Shown piece after piece: positions 9,433-17,271 of a stretch of 40,322 nucleotides of DNA. Numbering within the stretch: position 1 is the first letter of the stretch; every line of letters starts with the position of its first letter. The translations under genes and the position numbers were made by a program. The stretch is from Deltaproteobacteria bacterium. Its GTDB lineage: Bacteria; Bdellovibrionota_C; UBA2361; SZUA-149; JADZAE01. The notes beneath the pieces were generated by a model that did no database searches, was not told the origin of the DNA, and saw nothing but the letters and a program-made list of their open reading frames with translations. The stretch is taken from assembly GCA_020852715.1 (NCBI GenBank), contig JADZAE010000026.1, positions 1-40,322 of the forward strand. Reading direction: 5' to 3'.

Positions 9433-9520
9433 AGTCACTTAAAAACTTGCGCTTTTCTGTAACAAATTAGTAAGGTATAGGCAAAAGCCTTTTTGTTCAT
9501 AAACTCATGGCTAGATTAAG

Positions 9521-10159
9521 ATGAACAATAACTCCTCTGACGACAGTCAGGCATTAAAAATTGAAATCTTTTCTGATGGTGGTTCCCAACCGCACAGCGC
9601 GGCCTGTGCATGTATTATCAAAACCCCTGAGCGGCGCTACAAACTACTCGGCTATTTAGGAATGGCCACAAATGTCGAAGCGGAAATTATGGGCGGCTTA
9701 CTCGGACTAATAGCCGTTCGTCAATTGGCCCCGAACTCGCAAACGCCCATCATTTGGCACTGCGACAACAAAACCGTTGTCGAGATAGCCGGAAAACACT
9801 TGTCCAAATGGGTGCAGCAGAGATGGAAGACCAACGAAAAGAAACATGCTAAACATCAAGGGCTTTGGCGAACATACCTGGCCTTAAGTAAAGATCTAAA
9901 CATCGCGCCGCAACATGTTTTATCTCACAATGGTAATCGTGATAACGAATCCTGCGACCGCGCCTGCCGTTGGGCCATCGACACGGGCAAAGAAAAGCTT
10001 AGTCAAAATGGTGAAGGTTTTATCGGCAAAATGAGCACGCAAGAGTCTGCGCATGCCTGGTATTTGCTGGACTTAAGAGAGTGCGTGGCTGGGTTTAGGA
10101 AGCATGAGGATCTTGCTTTTGAACACTTCGGGCTAATGATTAAGCCGGTGCTTGTATAA
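9521..10159 (+). CDS. rnhA: Ribonuclease H-like protein
   Basis: The 212-residue protein carries the four acidic positions of the RNase HI fold: Asp19 in IFSDGGSQ, Glu55 in TNVEAEIMGGL, Asp82 in WHCDNKTVV, and Asp146 in NESCDRACRWA. A loop His (SHNGNRDNE, His136) corresponds to the flexible metal-site loop. Such enzymes cut the RNA strand of RNA/DNA hybrids. The core sequence is divergent, and a tail of about 60 residues follows the domain, so it may be a specialised RNase H paralogue rather than the housekeeping RnhA. It is transcribed divergently from glgX with 128 bp between. The ribosome site is weak (ATTAAG just before the ATG). Confidence 0.65.
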   Translation: MNNNSSDDSQALKIEIFSDGGSQPHSAACACIIKTPERRYKLLGYLGMATNVEAEIMGGLLGLIAVRQLAPNSQTPIIWHCDNKTVVEIAGKHLSKWVQQRWKTNEKKHAKHQGLWRTYLALSKDLNIAPQHVLSHNGNRDNESCDRACRWAIDTGKEKLSQNGEGFIGKMSTQESAHAWYLLDLRECVAGFRKHEDLAFEHFGLMIKPVLV

Positions 10160-10221
10160 TAATTTCTGCAATTCTATTTACTTAGCCTGTGGACATCAAG
10201 AGCAAGAATCTGAATATCTGA

Positions 10222-10912
10222 TTGCCTATAGGCGTCCGTGCGGTTATTGTGCGCGCACATGATATATATCGTGCCTTTGCATATGGTAGTGGCGGTTTTC
10301 AAACAGAAACCGGTTGGGCAACAGGAAATGCGCTTAATGGCGGAAGCTGGGCAACTTATTTTACCTTCACACTTACGTGTAACTGCGGCGTTGACCCTGA
10401 AGATCCTGTAAAAACAAGATGCGAAACAGCATTTGCCGTAGCTGAGGCTAATCGCAATTTTGTTTCGATAAGCCGCCTTCATATTGTTTCTTAACTGACT
10501 TAGTAAATTTGGGCATCAGCGACTCATTTACCGTTGGGGCTGGACAAATGGCACATTAGCCCTGGGGTCATATACTTTTGAGTTATATGCCGGCGCTGCT
10601 AAGTGCTCACTGACTAAGGGAACTAAGGTGGGAACTGTGAGCGTTAACTATACAGGCTCTTCGGCTATTGTTAGTTATAACTTAGATGCTCCTTATTTCT
10701 TGTCCGAGACACATGTTTATGCAGGGAATGCCCCGCTTCCAGTGAATAATGGTAGTTACACTGTTGCCCCCCCCGGACAGTATCCATATATTCATGGTGA
10801 TTGGAACGCGATCAACAGTCGCCCAAATTCCGATTCGTTTAATGTCTCCGATATCAGCGGCAGCATTTACTACATTGCTCATGCCTCGGTTTGCGGCTTC
10901 CCGCTGCAATAA
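10222..10912 (+). pseudogene. RWGWTNG-type secreted/surface protein, broken by frameshifts
   Basis: Two frames together encode the end of a large extracellular-protein module. The first (10222-10494) contains YRAFAYGSGGFQTETGWATG and CETAFAVAEANRNF. The second, open from about 10498, reads RWGWTNGTLALGSYTFELYA, then AGAAKCSLTKGTKVGTVSV, SETHVYAGNAPLP and GQYPYIH, ending at TAA 10910-10912. I recall this series (ETAWAYG, RWGWTNG, ETHLYVGNEPLP, VAPGQYPY) as a recurrent module of bacterial secreted proteins of unknown function. At least one frameshift separates the two parts (about 10460-10520). No signal peptide or proper start is present, so the 5' end is lost too. It probably descends from a longer gene that stood between the RNase H gene and typA. 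Confidence 0.6.
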
Positions 10913-10916
10913 GAAA

Positions 10917-10950
10917 AAAGAAAAAAGGCGTGATCATATAAAGCGCCTTC
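10917..10950 (-). terminator. Rho-independent terminator of typA, possibly bidirectional
   Basis: On the minus strand AAGGCG (10949-10944) pairs with CGCCTT (10930-10925) across a 13-base loop and is followed by a T-rich run with one interruption. The + strand version ends in CGCCTTCTTCCTTT, so it may also serve the pseudogene. Confidence 0.6.
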
Positions 10951-10971
10951 TTCCTTTGTCGCCTTCCCAAA

Positions 10972-10993
10972 GGGCACGCGCAGCGTGCCCCTA
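10972..10993 (-). repeat. REP-like palindrome starting at the typA stop codon
   Basis: GGGCACGC and GCGTGCCC form a perfect 8-bp stem with a 3-base loop. On the minus strand the element reads TAGGGGCACGCTGCGCGTGC followed by CC. The TAG is the stop codon of typA. The TAGGGG start resembles other palindromic repeats in the window (27133-27253, 27557-27612, 33203-33259). Confidence 0.6.
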
Positions 10994-12808
10994 CACAAAC
11001 CGTTGCGCAGCGGGCAACACTGCCTTTCTTAAGCGAATGCTTTTTGGGGTTACCTCCACTAATTCATCAGCTCGGATAAATTCAATCGCTCGCTCCAAAG
11101 TCATCGGCAACACCGGGCTAAGAATAATATTATCATCTTTGCCGGCAGCACGCATGTTACTGAGCTTTTTAGTTTTACAAGGATTTACATTAAGGTCATT
11201 ATCGCGATTATGTTCCCCAACTATCATGCCCTCGTAAACCTTATCATTAGGCACAACAAACAAAGTTCCACGCGGTTCTAAGTGAAAAAGCGCATAGGCT
11301 ACTGCTTCCCCGGCGCGATCCGATACCAAGGAACCGGTGGTACGCGACATAAATTCACCGCGATACTTCTCATAGCCGAGTAAGTAGGAATTCATAATCC
11401 CAGTGCCACGGGTATCGGTTAAAAATTCATTTCGAAAACCAATTAAACTACGACTAGGCACAGAAAACTCCAACCGCACACGGCCGGTGCCATGATTGAC
11501 TAGGTTAAGCATACGGGCTTTCCTGATCGATAGCTTTTCGGTGACTATCCCCGTATAAAGCTCGTCGCAATCAATATATAAATGCTCAATCGGTTCCAGC
11601 GTTTTACCGTCTTCCTCTTTCATGATGATTTCCGGTCTACCGACCATAATCTCATAGCCTTCACGGCGCATAGTCTCGATCAAAATCGCCATTTGAAATT
11701 CGCCTCGCCCTTTAACGATAAATGTATCAGCCTGGTCACCATCTTCCACCATTAAAGCGACATTATGCAGCGTCTCTTTATAAAGGCGGTCAGCGATACG
11801 CCTTGACTGAACAAATTTGCCTTCTGTGCCGGCAAATGGCGAAGTATTAACGCAAAACTTCATGGCAACTGTAGGTTCATCGACCACAATGCGCTTTAAG
11901 GCTACAGCATTGTCTTTTTTGCAAAAGGTATCACCGATTTCCACGCCTTCTACTCCTGCTAGTACGACTACGTCACCAGCCAGCGCTCTTTCGGCGACTT
12001 CAAACTTTAAGCCATGATAAACTTGAATTGAAGAAAGTTTCACGGGCACGACTTTGTTACCGCGCTGAATGCAAACTAGCCCTTCCCTGTCTTGGGCAGA
12101 GACTTCACCGTTGACAATGCGTCCGATAGCCAAGCGGCCTAAATAATCGGAATAGCCGAGATTGGATACTAAAAATTGGAAAGGCTTTTCTTCATCGTAA
12201 CTTGGGCCGGGAACTTCGTCGAGAATAGTTTCAAATAACACGCGCAGGTCAGTAGCTACATCGTCGATATTTTTCTTAGCAATGCCCTGTTTTCCCACAG
12301 CGTAAATAATGGGAAATTCAATTTGATCTTCGGTGGCATCCAAATCAATAAACAACTCATAGATTTCGTTTAAAACTTCTTGTGGGCGGGCATCACCGCG
12401 ATCAATTTTATTAATCACCACCACAATACTTAAATGCGCTTCTAAGGCTTTTTTGAGCACGAATCTTGTTTGTGGTAGCGGCCCCTCGGAGGCATCGACT
12501 AGCAAAATAGCACCATCAACCATTTGTAGCGCCCTTTCCACTTCGCCACCAAAATCGGCGTGACCCGGGGTATCGACAATATTGATCTTGCAGTCCTTAA
12601 AAATAACCGAGCAATTCTTGGCAGCGATCGTGATGCCGCGCTCACGCTCTAAATCCATGCTGTCCATGACCCGCTCTTCGACTGCCGCGCCCGCCCTAAA
12701 GGTTCCGCTTTGGCGAAGCATGTGATCAACTAATGTTGTTTTCCCATGGTCAACGTGGGCAATTATGGCAATATTTCTAATCTTTTCGTTTCGTGCTTGT
12801 TTTTTCAT
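10991..12808 (-). CDS. typA: Translational GTPase TypA/BipA
   Basis: The 605-residue ribosome-associated GTPase is related to EF-G and supports growth at low temperature and ribosome assembly. G motifs are complete: AHVDHGKTT (residues 17-25), RGITI near 56-60, DTPGHADF (78-85) and NKID (132-135). The elongation-factor-like domains and the BipA-specific C-terminal domain follow (for example PRGTLFVVPNDKVYEGMIVG). An AAGGA ribosome site precedes the ATG. It is divergent from the small release-factor-like gene at 12900 across a 91-bp gap. The stop codon is embedded in a REP-like palindrome followed by a terminator. Confidence 0.97.
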   Translation of the reverse strand: MKKQARNEKIRNIAIIAHVDHGKTTLVDHMLRQSGTFRAGAAVEERVMDSMDLERERGITIAAKNCSVIFKDCKINIVDTPGHADFGGEVERALQMVDGAILLVDASEGPLPQTRFVLKKALEAHLSIVVVINKIDRGDARPQEVLNEIYELFIDLDATEDQIEFPIIYAVGKQGIAKKNIDDVATDLRVLFETILDEVPGPSYDEEKPFQFLVSNLGYSDYLGRLAIGRIVNGEVSAQDREGLVCIQRGNKVVPVKLSSIQVYHGLKFEVAERALAGDVVVLAGVEGVEIGDTFCKKDNAVALKRIVVDEPTVAMKFCVNTSPFAGTEGKFVQSRRIADRLYKETLHNVALMVEDGDQADTFIVKGRGEFQMAILIETMRREGYEIMVGRPEIIMKEEDGKTLEPIEHLYIDCDELYTGIVTEKLSIRKARMLNLVNHGTGRVRLEFSVPSRSLIGFRNEFLTDTRGTGIMNSYLLGYEKYRGEFMSRTTGSLVSDRAGEAVAYALFHLEPRGTLFVVPNDKVYEGMIVGEHNRDNDLNVNPCKTKKLSNMRAAGKDDNIILSPVLPMTLERAIEFIRADELVEVTPKSIRLRKAVLPAAQRFV

Positions 12809-12899
12809 TATATTTCCTTTTCCCTATTTTGAGCGCGGCGCTATAACACAAGTCATTGTTTCATTCAACATCGACAGCATATTAGATTACTTTGACACA

Positions 12900-13250
12900 A
12901 TGAGCATTTTTAACGTTACACCACAGAAAGAAGCGGCTCTGAAAGCTGAAATGATTCGACTAGGGGTGGTCGAAAAGGACCTGTTAGAAATTTTTGTGCG
13001 CTCATCTGGAGCCGGAGGACAACACGTCAATAAGTCAGCAACCTGCGTACAGCTAAAGCATTTGCCCTCGGGCCTCGAAGTTAAATGTCAAAAGGATCGT
13101 TCACAGGCACTAAACCGATTTTATGCGCGGCGCATACTCTGTGAAAAGCTAGACGAGCTGCGCCAAGGCAAAACCAGCGCCCTTGGCCGTAAACAAGAAA
13201 AGATCAAAAAGCAAAAGGCTCGTCGCCGTCGCCGCACCCGCGCCCAATAA
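12900..13250 (+). CDS. Small RF-1-domain protein with GGQ motif (release-factor-like)
   Basis: This is a 116-residue protein when started at the ATG at 12900. The upstream in-frame extension overlaps the typA 5' end and looks unrelated. It contains the peptidyl-tRNA hydrolysis motif SSGAGGQHVNKSATCVQL with GGQ at residues 39-41 and a strongly basic tail (KKQKARRRRRTRAQ). Proteins of this size with a catalytic RF domain and a basic tail, such as ArfB/YaeJ and mitochondrial C12orf65-like factors, rescue stalled ribosomes by entering the empty mRNA channel. No codon-recognition domain is present, which fits that role. Whether it is an ArfB orthologue or a separate short RF-like family cannot be decided here. 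Confidence 0.8.
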   Translation: MSIFNVTPQKEAALKAEMIRLGVVEKDLLEIFVRSSGAGGQHVNKSATCVQLKHLPSGLEVKCQKDRSQALNRFYARRILCEKLDELRQGKTSALGRKQEKIKKQKARRRRRTRAQ

Positions 13251-13272
13251 TAGCGCCTAAAACCTTAATTAG

Positions 13273-13289
13273 ACACCATCAGATGGTGT
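13273..13289. terminator. Small hairpin after the GGQ gene
   Basis: ACACCATC and GATGGTGT form an almost perfect palindrome 22 bp after the stop at 13250. It has no T-run, so intrinsic termination is doubtful. Confidence 0.3.
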
Positions 13290-13334
13290 AGGATCATGCT
13301 GCTCGGTATCTTTCACACAAGTCCGATAAATGCG

Positions 13335-14396
13335 TTACTTTGGAGCAGCACGCGTCAGCACCACCAGCCTACAAAATATTGCTGCCACCGCTGGAAAGGG
13401 GACAAAAATAGCCACTATCAATATTTTCCTATTCAAAATACTGATGATCAGTTGTTTAACCGTTTGCATTTCTTCAGGCCTACTCGTAGCGACAAATAGC
13501 GTCAGCGCTGCCAGCGCATCGTTGGAGATGATGGGAGTTTGCTGAGCTGAATAAAGCAAGTTATTTCTTTTCAGAAAATACAAAAAGCAGGCCGCCCCTA
13601 TTCGCTTATTACCATCGGCAAACGAATGATTCTTTACAATCAGATATAGTAGCATTGCCGCCTTCTCTTCTACGGTTTCGTATAACACTTTATTATCAAA
13701 GCTCTGCTCTATCTGACGAACCGAACTATCAAACCCCTTGTCTTTAGGTTTAGCAAATACATCAGATAAAAATTCGCACTGCAACGTCTCAATGATCTTC
13801 ATGTCTTCACTTACTTTAGGATACACAGTCTTCTGGGTAGTTTTACCTTTTCCGTCTAATTGCCCGTGGTCATAATCATCAAATAGAGCTAGTCCTTTAG
13901 CAAACAACTCCAGCTACTCTCTGTCTTGCGTTGTTGCTTGGTGCGAAATCGCACGACTTAAAATTCTTATTCCTGTTTTTAAATACTCTACCTGTTGTTG
14001 CTTCTCAGCTAACCGTTTTTCATTGATAGCATAGCCTTTTTCCAGATAGTCTTTCAGGCGTTCAGTCGCCCACTGGCGAAATTGAGTCCCCCGTCAGGAA
14101 TTAACCCGGTAACCAACCGAAAGGATAACATCAAGGTTATAATACTTTATCTTTTTTTCTTGAGTTTTTCCCTTTATAGCGCTGTGCTTAGTGGTATGTG
14201 CAAAATTTGCACACACCACGCGCTCATCCAACTCACCCTCTTTGAAAATATTGCGAAAATGCCTTGTAATAACAGTTCTGTCCCGTTCGAATAATTGAGC
14301 AATCTGTGCCTGCGTAAGCCAAAAAGTCTCACCTTCAAACTGAACTTTTACTTACGTTTTATTCTCAGGTGTTTGGAATATGATGATCTCGCTCAT
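13335..14396 (-). pseudogene. RhuM/Fic-DOC family protein with three in-frame stops
   Basis: One continuous frame of 354 codons from ATG 14396 (GGAAGG ribosome site upstream) reads through a whole RhuM/Fic protein. The N-terminal part contains FWLTQAQIAQLFERDRTVIT and the FRNIFKEGELDE region. The middle is YYNLDVILSVGYRVNS and RGTQFRQWATERLKDYLEKG. The C-terminal Fic/Doc domain has DDYDHGQLDGK and the catalytic motif KNHSFADGNKRIGAACF. Three stops interrupt it without any frameshift: TAA at 14352-14354 (codon 15), TGA at 14094-14096 (codon 101) and TAG at 13914-13916 (codon 161). The last 30 residues (from about ILIVAIFVPF) look foreign to the family, so the natural 3' end is probably also lost. 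The intact Fic part could in principle still be translated from an internal start. Fic proteins of this type transfer AMP or phosphate to targets and often act in toxin-antitoxin or virulence loci. Confidence 0.75.
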
Positions 14397-15029
14397 AAGC
14401 TAACCTTCCCCGTGGTCAATAATTTGGATAGAAATCCGCAGACTGGTAACTTTGATTTTTATATGCCCTTTCTCCCAGCTGATCAACATTAGATATGTAG
14501 ATAACTCCACCGGCGGACAAGCGACCTTCTCAGCCACGCCGCTGCAGCGTATGATAACTTCACTCACGCTACTGGGAGCGCACGGACAGCACTTTGCGGC
14601 TAGCGAAGCCTAAGCTGAGCTAGCGCGCAAAGGCTGGCCTGCTCGTAATAAAAGCATCTCCTTAAATAACAATGCCCTGCGCCATCTCAGCACTGGTGGC
14701 GCTTCGCGCCAATCACTTCAAGCCGTGAAAACAGAAATGCGCTTAGATGCCCTTGCCCCGCTGGAGTGGTAATAAAATGAGCTATAATTCTCAATTTGGC
14801 TGTGATTTCACCTCGTAGCTAATGGAATAATTTTATTATGAAGGCATTGGCGAAGAATTTGGGGCAACAATACTTTTAGTAACCCCAAGGGGATGGCCAT
14901 TCTTAAGTAATAATAGAATTGACTAGTTGTTACTGAAACAAACTATCAAAAAAGAGTTCCCCCTAACCGATAGAACGTAATGAGTAGCCAGAATGTGCAG
15001 CCGCATTACCAGAATGAAGGTTCTACAAA
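14397..15029 (+). other. Degenerate region with an unrecognised coding remnant (about 14480-14772)
   Basis: No intact gene is seen. A frame ending at TAA 14770-14772 is open for some 90 codons apart from one TAA, at 14611-14613. It has protein-like composition, including ATFSATPLQRMITSLTLLGA and, after the stop, NNALRHLSTGGASRQSLQAV ending DALAPLEW. I do not recognise it; it looks like the tail of a decayed accessory gene. Positions 14773-15029 contain nothing coding and probably hold the promoter of the pilin-like gene. GAAGG at 15015-15019 is its likely ribosome site. Confidence 0.4.
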
Positions 15030-15286
15030 GTGAAAACTAAAACAAGAAAGGTTAATTCCCTTAGATCCCAATGCGGGGCTACTATGACCGATTACGCATT
15101 CCTGACGGCGCTAATTGCCGTCGGTTCAATATTGGTTATTACTTATCTAGGGCGGGCTGTAGCAACAACTTTTATAATACTGCTAACCAATTGGGAGGCC
15201 AACAGCTATCCCCGATTCAAGACCAAGCGAATAGTGTAAAAATATTAGACCAGATAGCCTTGAACCGTAAGTTTAACTTAATCTAA
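15030..15286 (+). pseudogene. Flp/Fap-type (type IVb) pilin with a single frameshift
   Basis: From a GTG start with GAAGG about ten bases upstream, the N-terminus reads a short basic leader followed by CGATMTDYAFLTALIAVGSI and YLGRAVATTF. This is the classic Flp pilin signature: a prepilin-peptidase site after Gly, an acidic residue at +5 (Asp here, usually Glu), and a hydrophobic helix. Flp pilins assemble into Tad pili for adhesion. In the first frame the helix runs into ILLTNWEANS and stops at 15239. In the +1 frame it continues plausibly as FYNTANQLGGQQLSPIQDQA and stops at 15286 beside a strong hairpin. A lost T in the run near 15170 would explain this. It is either a recent pseudogene or a sequencing error. 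No tad genes are nearby. Confidence 0.6.
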
Positions 15287-15328
15287 AAGGGAAGCATGAA
15301 GCTTGTATTCTTCACGCTTCCCTTTTAG
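15283..15328. terminator. Strong hairpin between pilin and convergent protease pseudogene
   Basis: CTAAAAGGGAAGCATGAAG pairs with CTTCACGCTTCCCTTTTAG over 19 positions with one A-C mismatch and an 8-base loop. It overlaps the pilin stop at 15284-15286, and the convergent protease pseudogene ends at 15347. It probably terminates both directions. Confidence 0.7.
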
Positions 15329-15346
15329 CAAATACATCCCTCCATT

Positions 15347-16321
15347 TTACTGATATAGACCCCATTCCTCAACGGCAGATTTCTGCTCCGTAGATGTGGG
15401 GGTTGGAGAAACGGTAACGGTTGTTTACCTGTCAACATTTTTCAGGACGATGCACAGTCTGAGTAGCAATAGGGGTGGGCGTTAGGTCTCCGGCATTTGA
15501 ATCGATGATATTATTCATCCAATCAAAAAGCCCAGAGTAATATTAAAGAAACTCAAACGCCGTATTAGTGCCCTCTCCCGAACGGTAGATTTTTGTTAAA
15601 AACTCAACCATTTCGACATTCCCTTTGTTTTCTATTGCCACAAACCCACCACTGTCTTGTTGACGAGGGATACCGGGAATAGCAACTGTATAATTGAAAA
15701 TAAAAACTCCTTCGTTTTGCCACGTATAAGATAAAACACCTCGAGCACAGCGCTCAATGCCATCACGAAAGCCTGTTCCTCCAGGCGAACTTTGACTAGG
15801 AATCCCAGTCTGCCCGGCACCTCCGAACAACATTGCTTGGTCATAGTCGGGAGTTCCCTGGTAAAACTGGATTGGTCTAGTTAACGAAGCATCATTTTCG
15901 TAAACCGGATGTTCCAAATGAACCAGCGCAATGTCCGTTTCCCCATAGCAAAAGACGTCGGAGGCAGCGACCGTTTTTCCGCCACGTATCCTATGGTCCC
16001 CTTGGGAAAGTCATCGAAATAACTAGGTTCGAAGCAATAGCGAATAAAATTACTAATATTCCCTCCACCCGCTCCTCTAATATCACCTATTGCATGGCGA
16101 GCTGTAAGCACCCAGGCACCTCTTTGCAAATCATTTGCAATCAGGGTACCAGATGCTCCGGCGTATCGCGTTTCTCCTTCGATGTCTCATAATGCAGCAC
16201 CACACATAAACGACATTTGCTCAGCAAGATTCTTGCTGGCTTGATCGTCCACCGCATCAATTAACACGGCGGAGGCGGGAGCGCTAAGCAGTAAAACCAG
16301 GACAAACACTATCGTTTTCAT
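15347..16321 (-). pseudogene. Decayed paralogue of the trypsin-like secreted protease
   Basis: Reassembled from several frames, this matches the intact protease at 17272-18273 along its whole length. It has a signal peptide (MKTIVFVLVLLLSAPASA), VLIDAVDDQAS, WVLTARHAIG with the catalytic His, ETDIALVHLEHP with Asp, and QQDSGGFVAI with Ser. It ends in a TP-rich tail TVTVSPTPTSTEQKSAVEEW followed by GLYQ. Lesions are TGA at 16187-16189 where the paralogue has Trp, a frameshift near 15975-15985, TAA at 15543-15545, and a frameshift near 15435. The 5' leader hairpins are also preserved (16335-16347 and 16366-16405). It lies divergent to its intact paralogue, about 950 bp away. Confidence 0.85.
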
Positions 16322-16334
16322 CCCGTTTTCTTTT

Positions 16335-16460
16335 CCCGCCTTAGCGGATACTTCTTTTTCGTTTCGCAGTTGCGAGTTGAAGACAACTCCTCAACTCGCA
16401 GCTGCCAAGAAAAACAAAAAGAAAAGCTAAAAGGAAAACTAAAACCTCATAGACTATCTT
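16335..16460 (-). promoter_or_regulatory. Structured leader of the protease pseudogene
   Basis: Read on the minus strand from 16460, the order is an AAGATAGTCTATGAGGTTTT box, a large hairpin at 16405-16366 (15-bp stem with one mismatch), then a small CCGC/GCGG hairpin at 16347-16335 just before the start at 16321. Box, hairpins and spacing (54 bp from box to large stem) match those upstream of the intact protease. Confidence 0.6.
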
Positions 16461-17130
16461 ACCTTTGTTTCTTGGCATTCAAGAAATAAAGGCAATAACT
16501 TAACTTCTACTCATGCAGTAATGCTCTTTTATAGAAACTTATTGGCAATTGGGGACATATTCTCTGATTTAGTCAAGGGTTCTACTAATATAATGTCATT
16601 TCAGTAAGTTAGACAGTCACTAGCTTCGCTCATGATGCTCTTATTAAAACCAGTTACGCCATCACTTGGGTCAAGGACGATCTCCCAGAAACTCAGCAAT
16701 TCGAGCCAAGTTATCTTCTTTAGTATTTCCATAAACATACCAAGAAGCCATCGAACGAATTCAGCAGACATTAATTTATAGCCGCATGTTGCGTTAGTGC
16801 GGTAGGGGTGACAAAGAAACGCATACGCGATCTCTCGTGCGCGGCTTAATCGTAAATATATTTCGACATCGATTTGAACATCGGGAGGCAGAGATTGTTT
16901 AGCGGGGCAAGAAGCGCCCGACGACCTCCTCGATACCACCGGCGCCGGCAGCGCGCCCCAGTGGGTAAGTTACTCCAATATTTTCAGTGCTCCATCGGGG
17001 CTTGGGGTTTGAGGCTTATTGACAATGCCACATAATTTAGCTACGTGGCTATAAAGCAACTTAGTTAATACGAGTAGATGTTCTATCAGCCTTTGATTCT
17101 TATTTCTTCTGCGGGGCTAAGCTCAAAGAC
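16406..17130. other. Intergenic stretch between the two protease leaders
   Basis: Most of this 725-bp stretch shows no convincing gene. A minus-strand frame at about 16601-16960 (112 residues from a GTG, containing EIYLRLSRAREIAYAFLCHP) has no ribosome site and I recognise no family, so it is either a decayed gene or chance. The outer parts belong to the two divergent protease control regions. Confidence 0.4.
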
Positions 17131-17267
17131 AGATAGTCTATATGGTTTTAGATACTCCTTTTTGGAAGTTGATCTTGTCTTGGTAGCGGCGAGTTGAGGA
17201 GAGTTTCTTCAACTCGCTGCTACAGCGATAAATCAAAGTTTCATCCGCCAAAGGCGGAGAAAGGAAG
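17131..17267 (+). promoter_or_regulatory. Structured leader of the intact trypsin-like protease
   Basis: An AGATAGTCTATATGGTTTTA box (17131-17150) is followed 53 bp later by a large hairpin at 17184-17222, where TAGCGGCGAGTTGA pairs with TCAACTCGCTGCTA (one mismatch, loop containing GGAGAG). A second hairpin CCGCC-AAA-GGCGG (17245-17257) lies directly before the ribosome site AAGGAAG (17261-17267). The same arrangement precedes the dead paralogue. Both stems are kept despite substitutions, which suggests an RNA-level role in mRNA stability or translational control. That role is inference. Confidence 0.6.
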
Positions 17268-17271
17268 TATC

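Noticed and set aside
10749..11237. 162-residue + strand ORF over the typA 3' end
   Set aside because: It runs antisense through typA and the surface-protein remnant, has no ribosome site and no recognisable motif.
2270..16189. Possible recoding of TAG or TGA as tryptophan, given several stops at expected Trp positions
   Set aside because: Core genes end in TAG (typA, infA, hemD), TGA (glgB) and TAA (malQ) at normal lengths. The broken genes also carry TAA stops and frameshifts, so ordinary pseudogenisation explains them.
17194..17271. 26-residue N-terminal extension of the trypsin-like protease
   Set aside because: It would place the start inside the leader hairpin and bury the signal peptide; the ATG at 17272 has a good ribosome site and matches the paralogue.
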